Assembly: GCA_029532415.1 (NCBI GenBank)
Contig: JAQOTA010000052.1
Coordinates: forward strand, 3,472,001-3,536,000
Source: Marasmius tenuissimus
Lineage: Eukaryota > Basidiomycota > Agaricomycetes > Agaricales > Marasmiaceae
Direction of reading: 5' to 3'
Length of the DNA: 64,000 nucleotides
Shown: positions 34,635-45,474 of the stretch, in pieces
Position numbering within the stretch: position 1 is the stretch's first letter
Layout: each line of letters begins with the position of its first letter
Notes under the pieces: model-generated
Seen by the model: the letters and a program-made list of their open reading frames with translations, nothing else
The model's database searches: none
Told to the model about the DNA's origin: nothing
Program-made: the position numbers and the translations under genes

Positions 34635-35169
34635 AATATAGCTCCGTCTTTAGATCTATCCGGGTACTCTTGTACCTTATTTCTTGTGTAGCATACAGTC
34701 CCTTGGACTTTAAATTCTGTATTTTCAACTTCCTCAGTACTTTATTAAGTACTTTATTTCTTGAGTAGTTCGTAGTCCCCTGGACTTTAAATTTTGTATC
34801 ATTATCTATTCCTTCGTCCCTATGGGACTTATAACATCTTCATATCTTGTCTTTCAGTTCTGGTGTGAATCCCAGTCTTGAGCCTCGAAGGCTCTTCCGA
34901 CTTTAAGTTCATTGTGACGCTTTCAGACTTGACAATCTATCCAGCCGAGGCGTACGAGTGGTTTTCTTTTCCGTTCCCATTCGTTAATTCTGTCTTCAGG
35001 ACTTCGCTCGGCCGATGGCTAGAGCTTCCGAAGCTCGGTTTTATCATCCTTGTGGTTCAGAGCCACTCTGTTCAGGCACCTCCGAACCGTCAAATGCGCT
35101 CAAATTCTCAAGGTCAAATTATTTGACTCCGAGGGCGCTTATTCGTTGAAATCGCAAAATCTTAGTCCC

Positions 35170-35208
35170 TCTCCCCCAAAGCAAAAGAAAATCAACGTCC
35201 CCGTTGAT
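35170..35208 (-). other. Second polypurine-tract plus hairpin module near the primer-binding end
   Basis: The 16-mer TCTCCCCCAAAGCAAA (35170-35185) is an exact copy of 31062-31077. A hairpin follows 5 nt later (ATCAACG-TCCC-CGTTGAT, 35191-35208). At the LTR copy the hairpin stem is different (AGACCG/CGGTCT) but the loop TCCC and position are the same. The copy in the second unit is at 42203-42241. Confidence 0.6.
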
Positions 35209-35290
35209 AGGCAGTTTACCCATTGTTCCGGACTCGCAAAATTTTCTTTACTTCGTAGGGACCTGAGATGCCTAAATTCCCGACGTCCAT

Positions 35291-35310
35291 GTGCTTCTGA
35301 GGTATAAAAG
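35291..35310 (+). promoter_or_regulatory. Second promoter module, pointing into the LTR
   Basis: GTGCTTCTGAGG followed directly by TATAAAAG repeats the layout at 31500-31520. It lies 82 bp before the LTR start (35393). The first ATG downstream, at the LTR junction, is followed at once by TAA, so no gene starts there directly. It may be the promoter remnant of a gene cut by the LTR boundary, or may drive RNA across the LTR. It also occurs at 42324-42343. Confidence 0.5.
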
Positions 35311-35373
35311 ACTAGCTATCTTCGCCTTGTCCGCCCATCGACACACAGTCGTTCTCTTGCCCATCATTCCTTG

Positions 35374-35390
35374 CGACGCGGTGGGCTCCA
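35374..35390 (-). other. Primer-binding-site-like sequence, unit 1
   Basis: Two nucleotides after the LTR end (element orientation) comes TGGAGCCCACCGCGTCG. A TGG start complementary to tRNA CCA at this position is the classical retroelement primer site. The matching tRNA was not identified. The second unit has it at 42407-42423. Confidence 0.55.
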
Positions 35391-35392
35391 GA

Positions 35393-38094
35393 TGTAAAGC
35401 GCCACTCGCGGTGTATAATAAAATCTAACTCGTAGGTCAAATCCTTCCAACACTCAAGAGTGTAGCTGAAGGGTGCGGGAATCGGGGATCGGCGTTGATC
35501 GTAGGTTCCGCTCTTAGCCAGACTGCAATAGTAGGCTGAAGGAAATCTGACTCAAGAAACTATCCAACTAAGGTAGCTTCGCCTCTGAAACCAGTTCGGA
35601 GGTCAAAAGTGGGGTTCGGAAGAGAGGTTTATAGGTTGTTTCGGGAGTGTAGAGTTTGTTTGATGCTTCGGAAGTGCGTTCTTAGGCTTCAACTAGCTTC
35701 AGAACCACTCGAACAGCGAGGGGTAACAAGACAATCAAATCAAACAATGGCAATAAGACTCCAATCAAGTCTGTCAATGACCGAAGACCAACTGTCAACG
35801 GCGAACAATATCCTCAGCCCAATTAGCTTCGGAAGTTCAACAATAGCTCAGCCAGTCAAGTCGGCGTCGCAGACAAACAATGCAAAGTCAAGGTCAAGCA
35901 AGTGTTCAATGGATTTTCTAGGTTTGGGCAAACAAAGTTCTATTCCGTTCTAATGTCTCTCCAGAAGCGCTCCCGAGTCAACTGACTACCCAACAAGTGG
36001 AATAGCTTCGTATCCTCTGAATACTAATCGTACGGATTGCTTGGGGATTCTTGATGAAAACCCCACTGCTTATATACCCTAGGAGGCTCTAATTCTACCT
36101 AATTGTACAAATATCGAATAAACCATGCCTCGGAGGCATAAACTACCTACTTTGGAATATACTTGGAGAGTTTTGTGTTTAATCTACGCTTTTGAACCCC
36201 AAAGTCAAAACCAATAATTTGCTTCGGAAGTATCATCAGCCTCGAACATTCTCTAACATTCTTTTCTTCCGGGTCTCTCCTATCGATGGTTCCGTTCTGC
36301 CTATCTGCCTCCGCAGCATTGATTCTCCGGTTCTAGACCCTTCAATCGTCGTAGGTCATCCTGTTCTGTTTGCCTCCGAAGCATATACTCCCTTCGTCTG
36401 AAGCAAAGTACCTGCCTCCGAAGTGCTACTAGATGCCTATATTCATGGAGTTACCCAGCCGTTCATAGCCAGGTCGATGTCCTTTCCGTAGCTCGGATAA
36501 TTCTGAGGTCCTGCCATCCATATGGCCGCCCCACTATATCCAATCTTGGTGCCTTGGATACCGGGTAATAGTTCAATGGTTCAGCCAGAACTCCCACTCG
36601 ATTCTTTGGTACACCATTCCTTTCTTTCCAGTCCCTTGCCTCCCAGTGCAGTTGAGCACTGTGTTTTGCCACCAGCACCAACTATGCCCTTAGTACAGTC
36701 AATATCTCCATGTACGAGTATAAGGGAGGCACCTTGACGGTGCAACTCCTTCGATCACTTCTCGATCATTGTTTAGCGCCCAGTGCCTGGTTCGGATCCA
36801 CGCCTCCGAAGCGCTAATTTCCTAGTTTCCGAAGTAAAATTTCCATTTCAGCGGCCAGTCCAGAGGTCAGTAAAAGCAAGTGCTAGGTTGTCCCAATTCC
36901 TTGCTTACTTTTCCCCGAGCGTACTATGGCACGCTTGCATAACATTGAAGACCACTTTCGCAACTTACTCTATAGTAAGCCTTTCTACTTTCTAGATTCC
37001 GAGGCGGCCTTCTGACTTCCTCTCCAGAGTTGTATAAGCTCTGGTGGTATCCAGAAGATTACTCTGATAAGATCAAGGAGCGCCGCATCATCCTACCCAT
37101 TCCACTCGACGCAGAACGAGAAGCTATCCTCGGAATCATCTTCCAGCAGTTCTTCCTCAGTCGCCACAGATCCGTCTACTGGGGCTACGTGATTCGTTAC
37201 GACATGATCCAGGACGAAATCTATCTCTGCGAGGACACCTTTGACCACTTCATTCCTCACGACGCCAGGTCTATCATCGACATGGTTGCCGAGTCCATTG
37301 CTCGAGTGGGATTCCTCGACTTCAAAACCGCTCGTACTCCTGGAGCCGTCAACGCTTGGATCGACGCCGTCGTCAGCTGTGCTGAGTGCCCAGCACCTCC
37401 GAAGCTTGACTATACCAAGCTCTCGTTCTTCCGGTATTCCCCTGTCATGGGTCGTTGGCTCTCTCTATCCTTTTCTTTCTATAATCCTATTTTATGCGAT
37501 CCATTCTATACCGATTATCTAGATCATGAAACCTTCATTGATTCTTATTATCCTGAAGATTCCGACGTAGATAATTACTTCGGTTGGGATGAGGTAGCTC
37601 TAGCCAATATGGATGACTAGCGTAACCTGTAGTATACCTAGTATACTTGCATCAATCATGCCTCCAAAGCGAGGCCTCGACCTTATACCAAGCTTCTGAG
37701 GCTCGACTTAGTCTCTCTCTCCGACCATCCATGCTTCCGCGGTGACCTCCTCTGTCTATCCCTACTAGTACGGGTCTTCGTTAAGTCTGATTCTGTTATT
37801 CTAATCCTTAGTACGATGCCTCCGAGCCACTGGAGATATTCCCTTGTTATGACTACAGGTCCTAGTCGTGCCTCCGAAGTGATACTTTCGTCAGCTATAC
37901 GACTCCTACAGTTTTCAGAGATAAGGAGAGACGCCTCCGAGGCGCTATTCTTTCCTTATGCTAGGATCTGAGCCTTTTACTAGCCGCTCGGGACTCGCTC
38001 TAGTACTCGTATTACCTAGTCATTTCTTATCTGTTTTATGCTAAAATCGCACAAAACAAGGCTCCGAAGCTGCTTTTTAATAGCAGGCGCTACA
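35393..38094 (-). repeat. LTR copy 2 (2,702 bp)
   Basis: Appears identical to LTR copy 1, shifted by 7,033 bp. It is the shared middle LTR of the array. Confidence 0.85.
36926..37620 (+). CDS. LTR-encoded two-exon protein, copy 2 (213 aa, unknown)
   Basis: Exons 36926-36974 and 37028-37620. The protein appears identical to that of the gene at 29893-30587. In this copy the DNA upstream of the LTR is element internal sequence with the TATAAAAG module at 35303, so it is the copy most likely to see that promoter, about 1.6 kb away. Confidence 0.7.
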
Positions 38095-38110
38095 TCTCCC
38101 CCAAAGCAAA
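38095..38110 (-). promoter_or_regulatory. Polypurine tract before the LTR, copy 2
   Basis: Same sequence and position relative to the LTR as at 31062-31077. The accompanying hairpin is at 38115-38130. Confidence 0.65.
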
Positions 38111-38608
38111 CTCCAGACCGTCCCCGGTCTAGTGTTTGTATGAGCGGAGGGGCTCTAGCGCGCATCCTTCCTTCTTTATTGACGGTTTCCCACGCCATCA
38201 GACGACTTCCGACCCTCTGTTCTTCAGAGGTAGGTCTTCCCATTAATTTCCGCTGGTCAGAGCACCGCCAATCACTCGTTGCTAGGGCAATCTGATCTTA
38301 CCCGGGTCCCAGAACCTTCCCCAATATTCTATTTCCAAATCGAGTGAACTTCCAATCATCCTAGTGACTTCGAATGGTTCAACTTCCAAGTCACGAATAT
38401 TTCTAAGTCCATCAGTCAGCCTCTGAAGTCATAGTTGAGTCAGACTGCGGAGGTTCCCGTCGGTTATTCCCGTAGGTCACGCAAATTGCCGAATGTGGCG
38501 GTTGTGGTTGAGTTTTGAACTTAGCCGAGGGGGTGCTTCTGAGGCTATATAAGACCTGCGTTTTTCTCGCTAAGTCCCCATATTCTCCCCACATCCGCAG
38601 ACTCCCCA

Positions 38609-41600
38609 ATGGCTCCTCCGCACCTCGTTACCCTCGCCCTTCAAAACTACGACATCCCTGCCGACTTCTTTCCCTTTATCTCTCCTCTCTATGACTTCAT
38701 CCTAACTTTCCGCAAACTCGGCGCCGCGCTTCACCAGAGCAATTCTCGCACCGAGCTACGCGAGTTATTCACCAAGCATAAGAGAATCTTGGTGAGAAAT
38801 TTCCATTGATTCCTCTCATTCTGTTTGACCGAACCTCTATTTCAGCTTCAACTTTCCCGGCTCCGATCAGAGAGTGGAGGGATGGAGGACACCTTTGCCG
38901 GTTCCTTCATCCTTACCCTCTTTGACGCTTGTCATTCACATTTCAACGCCTCCGAACCGTTCAAGAAGGCTGTCAAAGGTTGGTGGCCTCAGTCGCATTC
39001 TCAGCGTAACAAGCTTCGGCGGCACGGCTGTTCTGTAAGCTCGGCCCCTCCTTTCTTTATTTCTATTTCCATTAATTCCTTCCTATACAGCCCTTCGACC
39101 TTTCCAAGCTTCCTGACGCCGCCATGGACCGTCATTTCTTGTCTCTGAAGCCCTCCACACCGCCGGCTCCTTCTCAACATCTTGGTACCATCGACGTCGA
39201 TGCCAGCGACGACAACAACGATACTGTTCAAGCTGGCCCATCCAGGGTCGTTGAGTGCGGAAGTTCTGACGATGACTCCTCCAACGCCGTCAGCGCTTCG
39301 GAGGAGCATGTCCCCACTCACGATTCCTCGTCTCGCGGCTCATCCTACGTTGTCCCTGATCCGCCTGAAGACCCTCAGGCCGGTGCTTCCTCCTCAGACG
39401 ACAACGACTTTGAGCCTCCTCCAGCTTCCGCGGAGGAAATCAACAGGTTCGTTCTTTCTCAACGCCTCGGAGACATCATGCCAACTCCGATCTTCCCTCC
39501 CTCTCACCGTCGACCTCGTATCCGTCATCCTGTGTCTCCGAATCATCAACACTGGGGTCCTCGATCTAGGGTGAGTCCTCATATTCCTTCCTTGTTTCTA
39601 ACTCAGTTATTAACTCCCTTGTGACAGCGCCGATCTGCATCTTCTTCCTCAGATGCTGATTCTGACGATGAGGGGGAGACAGCTCCATCAATCCAGACTC
39701 GTCCCCTCATGTCTCGTACCGACCATGAGGATATTGAAATGTCTGTGGTCGATGCTTCCGAACCATCAGCTGATGGTGGTTTCACTACGGTAAGCACATC
39801 TAACTCCTGTTTCCATTCTCAATTCTAACTTCTTATCCATTCAGAATAACATGGCCATCGACGACGAGGCCGGTGATGGAGAGGAGGACGACAAAGACAT
39901 CGAGGAACACTCTATGTCTAGTCGCGAGGTTAAGGAGCGCCGGGAGGCTCTGTCATCCCTGAAGAACTTGGGGAACCCCCGAGTTCCTCGTCCTCGCTCA
40001 GAAACCCCACCCCCGATTCCTCCTTCCGCGGCGGTAATCAAGGTCAGTCCTTCTTCTTCCTCACTTCATTCTCTTTGGTCTAACTTAATTTCCTTCAGAC
40101 TCGAATTGGACGAACAGTGAACGCTCCGAGGCGTCCAGGTAGTTCAACGGCGGTCATACCTACCGTAAGTCTTCTTTTCTTGTCTAAGGAATTCTTCTCA
40201 TCCTTTATCCTCAGATGCGTCCTTCATCTGGTCCTTTGACCTCGAAGCGGAAGCGCGAGTCTACCCCGGAGCCTCAGCATTCTACTCGAGCTCGCTCAAT
40301 GTCTGCTGCGGCAGCTCCCGCTTCTGAAGATGAGGAGTCCAGTGGATCCGACTCTCCCCCTCCTAAGAAGGCGAAGACCTCCAGCAAGGCAAAGGGAAAG
40401 GGGCCGGCTCATCAGCACTCTGGTTCTCGTTCCCGTGCGCGTTTTTATGAGCGCCCTCAGTACGGAACACCCCCTCCCGACTTCAAATCCCCTGACGATA
40501 TGGAAATCCGCGACGCGGACTCTGTTCTTGGCACCCCCAATAAGTCGGTGAGTCTCTTCCCCTTTACTCGGCTTATTTCCTGGCTCTGACTTATTTCCCA
40601 GCCTGCTCCACTCTGGACCTCACTCCCCGGTACCAACAATGCCGACGAGGAGAGGCCCGAGTTCTGGGACCCCGTCAATGGTTATTTCTTGTCGAAAGGT
40701 CAATCTGGAGTTCCCGACGGAGTTATCCAAGGTAAGTCTCCCAGACTCATCTCTTCTCTATTCTCTCTAATCTTGTCCTACAGACCTCCGTGGCTACCTT
40801 TCGGTCCCAGGTCAACTTGACCTCCATGTTAACCACTTTGTTAACGCCACGGCTCCAATGCGTGCAGTGAGTACTTCTGCCTTATTCCTTTCTTGAGTCT
40901 TGACTCTGATTCTTACTTCAGCCTGCTCTGGGTCGCTCAAAGCTGGTGTGCTTTAGCTGCGTGCTTCACCCGGAGACTTGCGTTCCATTTCCTGCCGACG
41001 ACGACCAACATCTCTCCAACTCACGGAAGTGTCTCTTCTGCGTGCAGAAGAAGCTATCATGCGTAATGAGCTGTCCTTCCGAGGAGTTCGACAAGATGAA
41101 GGAGCTCTGCGCAGGCTGGGGTGAAAGTAGTGAGGCTGGTACGTGTCTTTCCCCGTCCATTTCCTACAGTTCTGATCCTCTTTTCTTAGGACTGAGCCGT
41201 CAATTCGAGGAGATCGCCAATGGTCGGCGCACCGTCGAGAGGCTTATCAACACTCGGAACGATTTGGACACCGAGATTCAACGGCTCGCCGATCGTGATG
41301 CCACTTTGGTTGCGAAGCTTCGGGAGTGCTGTCGCGACCCTCGAGACATACTTCGAGTTCTCTCCCGCAACGACCCCAACTTCCAGCTCAGCATGCCGAC
41401 TATCATGCAGCTATGCTCGGTTTTCGGATGGGACTTCTCTGAACTCCCCGAACCTTTTCAGTTTGGTCGGCACACAGATGGCACCCCCTACCTTCGGAAC
41501 CAGGCTCAGGGTGACGTTCTGATGATCCCTTCCACTTCCGAGTTCCCTACTGGCACTCCCGCCCCTGCTGCCGGTCCTTCTCGTGTAAGTCCTCTTTTCC

Positions 41601-41667
41601 ACTTTCTTCACCTCCTTTTACTAAGTGCTTGCCTTAGAAGGGTGGTCTCTTGTTTTCTCTCGATTGA
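38609..41667 (+). CDS. Cargo gene of the retroelement, copy 2 (821-aa protein)
   Basis: Twelve exons as in copy 1, each shifted by 7,033 bp (first ATG 38609, stop ending 41667). Every open frame I compared between the two copies matches residue for residue, so both copies appear functional. Its promoter module is at 38533-38553. The third unit of the array is truncated at the LTR and lacks this gene. Confidence 0.8.
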
Positions 41668-42425
41668 AATATAGCTCCGTCTTTAGATCTATCCGGGTAC
41701 TCTTGTACCTTATTTCTTGTGTAGCATACAGTCCCTTGGACTTTAAATTCTGTATTTTCAACTTCCTCAGTACTTTATTAAGTACTTTATTTCTTGAGTA
41801 GTTCGTAGTCCCCTGGACTTTAAATTTTGTATCATTATCTATTCCTTCGTCCCTATGGGACTTATAACATCTTCATATCTTGTCTTTCAGTTCTGGTGTG
41901 AATCCCAGTCTTGAGCCTCGAAGGCTCTTCCGACTTTAAGTTCATTGTGACGCTTTCAGACTTGACAATCTATCCAGCCGAGGCGTACGAGTGGTTTTCT
42001 TTTCCGTTCCCATTCGTTAATTCTGTCTTCAGGACTTCGCTCGGCCGATGGCTAGAGCTTCCGAAGCTCGGTTTTATCATCCTTGTGGTTCAGAGCCACT
42101 CTGTTCAGGCACCTCCGAACCGTCAAATGCGCTCAAATTCTCAAGGTCAAATTATTTGACTCCGAGGGCGCTTATTCGTTGAAATCGCAAAATCTTAGTC
42201 CCTCTCCCCCAAAGCAAAAGAAAATCAACGTCCCCGTTGATAGGCAGTTTACCCATTGTTCCGGACTCGCAAAATTTTCTTTACTTCGTAGGGACCTGAG
42301 ATGCCTAAATTCCCGACGTCCATGTGCTTCTGAGGTATAAAAGACTAGCTATCTTCGCCTTGTCCGCCCATCGACACACAGTCGTTCTCTTGCCCATCAT
42401 TCCTTGCGACGCGGTGGGCTCCAGA

Positions 42426-45127
42426 TGTAAAGCGCCACTCGCGGTGTATAATAAAATCTAACTCGTAGGTCAAATCCTTCCAACACTCAAGAGTGTAGCT
42501 GAAGGGTGCGGGAATCGGGGATCGGCGTTGATCGTAGGTTCCGCTCTTAGCCAGACTGCAATAGTAGGCTGAAGGAAATCTGACTCAAGAAACTATCCAA
42601 CTAAGGTAGCTTCGCCTCTGAAACCAGTTCGGAGGTCAAAAGTGGGGTTCGGAAGAGAGGTTTATAGGTTGTTTCGGGAGTGTAGAGTTTGTTTGATGCT
42701 TCGGAAGTGCGTTCTTAGGCTTCAACTAGCTTCAGAACCACTCGAACAGCGAGGGGTAACAAGACAATCAAATCAAACAATGGCAATAAGACTCCAATCA
42801 AGTCTGTCAATGACCGAAGACCAACTGTCAACGGCGAACAATATCCTCAGCCCAATTAGCTTCGGAAGTTCAACAATAGCTCAGCCAGTCAAGTCGGCGT
42901 CGCAGACAAACAATGCAAAGTCAAGGTCAAGCAAGTGTTCAATGGATTTTCTAGGTTTGGGCAAACAAAGTTCTATTCCGTTCTAATGTCTCTCCAGAAG
43001 CGCTCCCGAGTCAACTGACTACCCAACAAGTGGAATAGCTTCGTATCCTCTGAATACTAATCGTACGGATTGCTTGGGGATTCTTGATGAAAACCCCACT
43101 GCTTATATACCCTAGGAGGCTCTAATTCTACCTAATTGTACAAATATCGAATAAACCATGCCTCGGAGGCATAAACTACCTACTTTGGAATATACTTGGA
43201 GAGTTTTGTGTTTAATCTACGCTTTTGAACCCCAAAGTCAAAACCAATAATTTGCTTCGGAAGTATCATCAGCCTCGAACATTCTCTAACATTCTTTTCT
43301 TCCGGGTCTCTCCTATCGATGGTTCCGTTCTGCCTATCTGCCTCCGCAGCATTGATTCTCCGGTTCTAGACCCTTCAATCGTCGTAGGTCATCCTGTTCT
43401 GTTTGCCTCCGAAGCATATACTCCCTTCGTCTGAAGCAAAGTACCTGCCTCCGAAGTGCTACTAGATGCCTATATTCATGGAGTTACCCAGCCGTTCATA
43501 GCCAGGTCGATGTCCTTTCCGTAGCTCGGATAATTCTGAGGTCCTGCCATCCATATGGCCGCCCCACTATATCCAATCTTGGTGCCTTGGATACCGGGTA
43601 ATAGTTCAATGGTTCAGCCAGAACTCCCACTCGATTCTTTGGTACACCATTCCTTTCTTTCCAGTCCCTTGCCTCCCAGTGCAGTTGAGCACTGTGTTTT
43701 GCCACCAGCACCAACTATGCCCTTAGTACAGTCAATATCTCCATGTACGAGTATAAGGGAGGCACCTTGACGGTGCAACTCCTTCGATCACTTCTCGATC
43801 ATTGTTTAGCGCCCAGTGCCTGGTTCGGATCCACGCCTCCGAAGCGCTAATTTCCTAGTTTCCGAAGTAAAATTTCCATTTCAGCGGCCAGTCCAGAGGT
43901 CAGTAAAAGCAAGTGCTAGGTTGTCCCAATTCCTTGCTTACTTTTCCCCGAGCGTACTATGGCACGCTTGCATAACATTGAAGACCACTTTCGCAACTTA
44001 CTCTATAGTAAGCCTTTCTACTTTCTAGATTCCGAGGCGGCCTTCTGACTTCCTCTCCAGAGTTGTATAAGCTCTGGTGGTATCCAGAAGATTACTCTGA
44101 TAAGATCAAGGAGCGCCGCATCATCCTACCCATTCCACTCGACGCAGAACGAGAAGCTATCCTCGGAATCATCTTCCAGCAGTTCTTCCTCAGTCGCCAC
44201 AGATCCGTCTACTGGGGCTACGTGATTCGTTACGACATGATCCAGGACGAAATCTATCTCTGCGAGGACACCTTTGACCACTTCATTCCTCACGACGCCA
44301 GGTCTATCATCGACATGGTTGCCGAGTCCATTGCTCGAGTGGGATTCCTCGACTTCAAAACCGCTCGTACTCCTGGAGCCGTCAACGCTTGGATCGACGC
44401 CGTCGTCAGCTGTGCTGAGTGCCCAGCACCTCCGAAGCTTGACTATACCAAGCTCTCGTTCTTCCGGTATTCCCCTGTCATGGGTCGTTGGCTCTCTCTA
44501 TCCTTTTCTTTCTATAATCCTATTTTATGCGATCCATTCTATACCGATTATCTAGATCATGAAACCTTCATTGATTCTTATTATCCTGAAGATTCCGACG
44601 TAGATAATTACTTCGGTTGGGATGAGGTAGCTCTAGCCAATATGGATGACTAGCGTAACCTGTAGTATACCTAGTATACTTGCATCAATCATGCCTCCAA
44701 AGCGAGGCCTCGACCTTATACCAAGCTTCTGAGGCTCGACTTAGTCTCTCTCTCCGACCATCCATGCTTCCGCGGTGACCTCCTCTGTCTATCCCTACTA
44801 GTACGGGTCTTCGTTAAGTCTGATTCTGTTATTCTAATCCTTAGTACGATGCCTCCGAGCCACTGGAGATATTCCCTTGTTATGACTACAGGTCCTAGTC
44901 GTGCCTCCGAAGTGATACTTTCGTCAGCTATACGACTCCTACAGTTTTCAGAGATAAGGAGAGACGCCTCCGAGGCGCTATTCTTTCCTTATGCTAGGAT
45001 CTGAGCCTTTTACTAGCCGCTCGGGACTCGCTCTAGTACTCGTATTACCTAGTCATTTCTTATCTGTTTTATGCTAAAATCGCACAAAACAAGGCTCCGA
45101 AGCTGCTTTTTAATAGCAGGCGCTACA
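42426..45127 (-). repeat. LTR copy 3 (2,702 bp), right end of the insertion
   Basis: Ends in GGCGCTACA directly before the second ACGG target duplication (45128-45131), which fixes the LTR boundary independently of any model. In copies 1 and 2 the same end is followed by TCTCCCCC of the internal region. Confidence 0.87.
43959..44653 (+). CDS. LTR-encoded two-exon protein, copy 3 (213 aa, unknown)
   Basis: Exons 43959-44007 and 44061-44653. The protein appears identical to those at 29893 and 36926. This is the copy nearest the right host junction. Confidence 0.7.
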
Positions 45128-45339
45128 ACGGTGATGATGGAATCAATAACTTTGTGCTCAATCACCAGTGCAACACTATCTGTGACTCCCTTGGACTTTT
45201 GGACACCAACTCTTCGGATGAGGAGGATACACAAGTCAAAACAAGGAAGGGTCGGAATACAAGATCGAAAAAGACAAGTGGTAGGCATGGGACGGTTGGA
45301 CTGCCTCCAGATGTTGACTTGTCAGACTCGGATGATTAA
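45128..45339 (+). pseudogene. Alpha-kinase 3' part, separated by the retroelement
   Basis: After the ACGG duplication the frame resumes as GDDGINNFVLNHQCNTICDSL, the end of an alpha-kinase domain with its zinc-binding Cys-x3-Cys. A Ser/Asp-rich, lysine-containing tail ends DLSDSDD at the stop (45337-45339). Joined directly to the frame ending at 28359, it completes the GxGxxG-to-zinc region. No separate start codon or promoter is likely for this 70-codon remnant. Confidence 0.88.
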
Positions 45340-45474
45340 TTCTGTAATAGCTATCTACCTGGTTTTCAACAAACCGCCATGCTCGTGCTTCAATCACACA
45401 TTATAATTCTGGTTCAACCTAGAAAGTGTAGTATATTGTCGTTAGATCATTTGTATTTCCTACGTTCAGATTCA

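Larger units (their letters stand above)
28360..45127 (-). mobile_element. Non-autonomous LTR retroelement array: LTR-int-LTR-int-LTR, 16,768 bp
   Basis: Sequence repeats at exactly 7,033 bp (28360, 35393 and 42426), with a third copy ending at 45127. The target duplication ACGG flanks it (28356-28359 and 45128-45131); removing the insert and one copy restores the alpha-kinase frame. The insert starts TGTAAAGCGCC and ends GGCGCTACA, and the same end occurs at 31061 and 38094, defining 2,702-bp LTRs and 4,331-bp internal regions. Read on the minus strand, each internal region starts 2 nt after the LTR with TGGAGCCCACCGCGTCG (primer-binding-like) and ends with a polypurine tract directly before the next LTR. 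No gag, protease, reverse transcriptase, RNase H or integrase was found on either strand, so it must be mobilised in trans. Three LTRs with two internals suggest LTR-LTR recombination between copies. The apparent identity implies youth or assembly duplication. Confidence 0.88.

Noticed and set aside
28360..45127. Long tandem repeat read as a CRISPR-like or satellite array
   Set aside because: The unit is 7 kb, contains spliced genes, and the array is bounded by a target duplication, so it is a mobile element.
28360..45127. DNA transposon with TGTAAAGCGCC/GGCGCTACA inverted ends
   Set aside because: The end pair delimits the 2.7-kb repeat present three times rather than one whole element, and a primer-site-like sequence and a polypurine tract flank it in the right order; LTRs fit better. 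No transposase was found.
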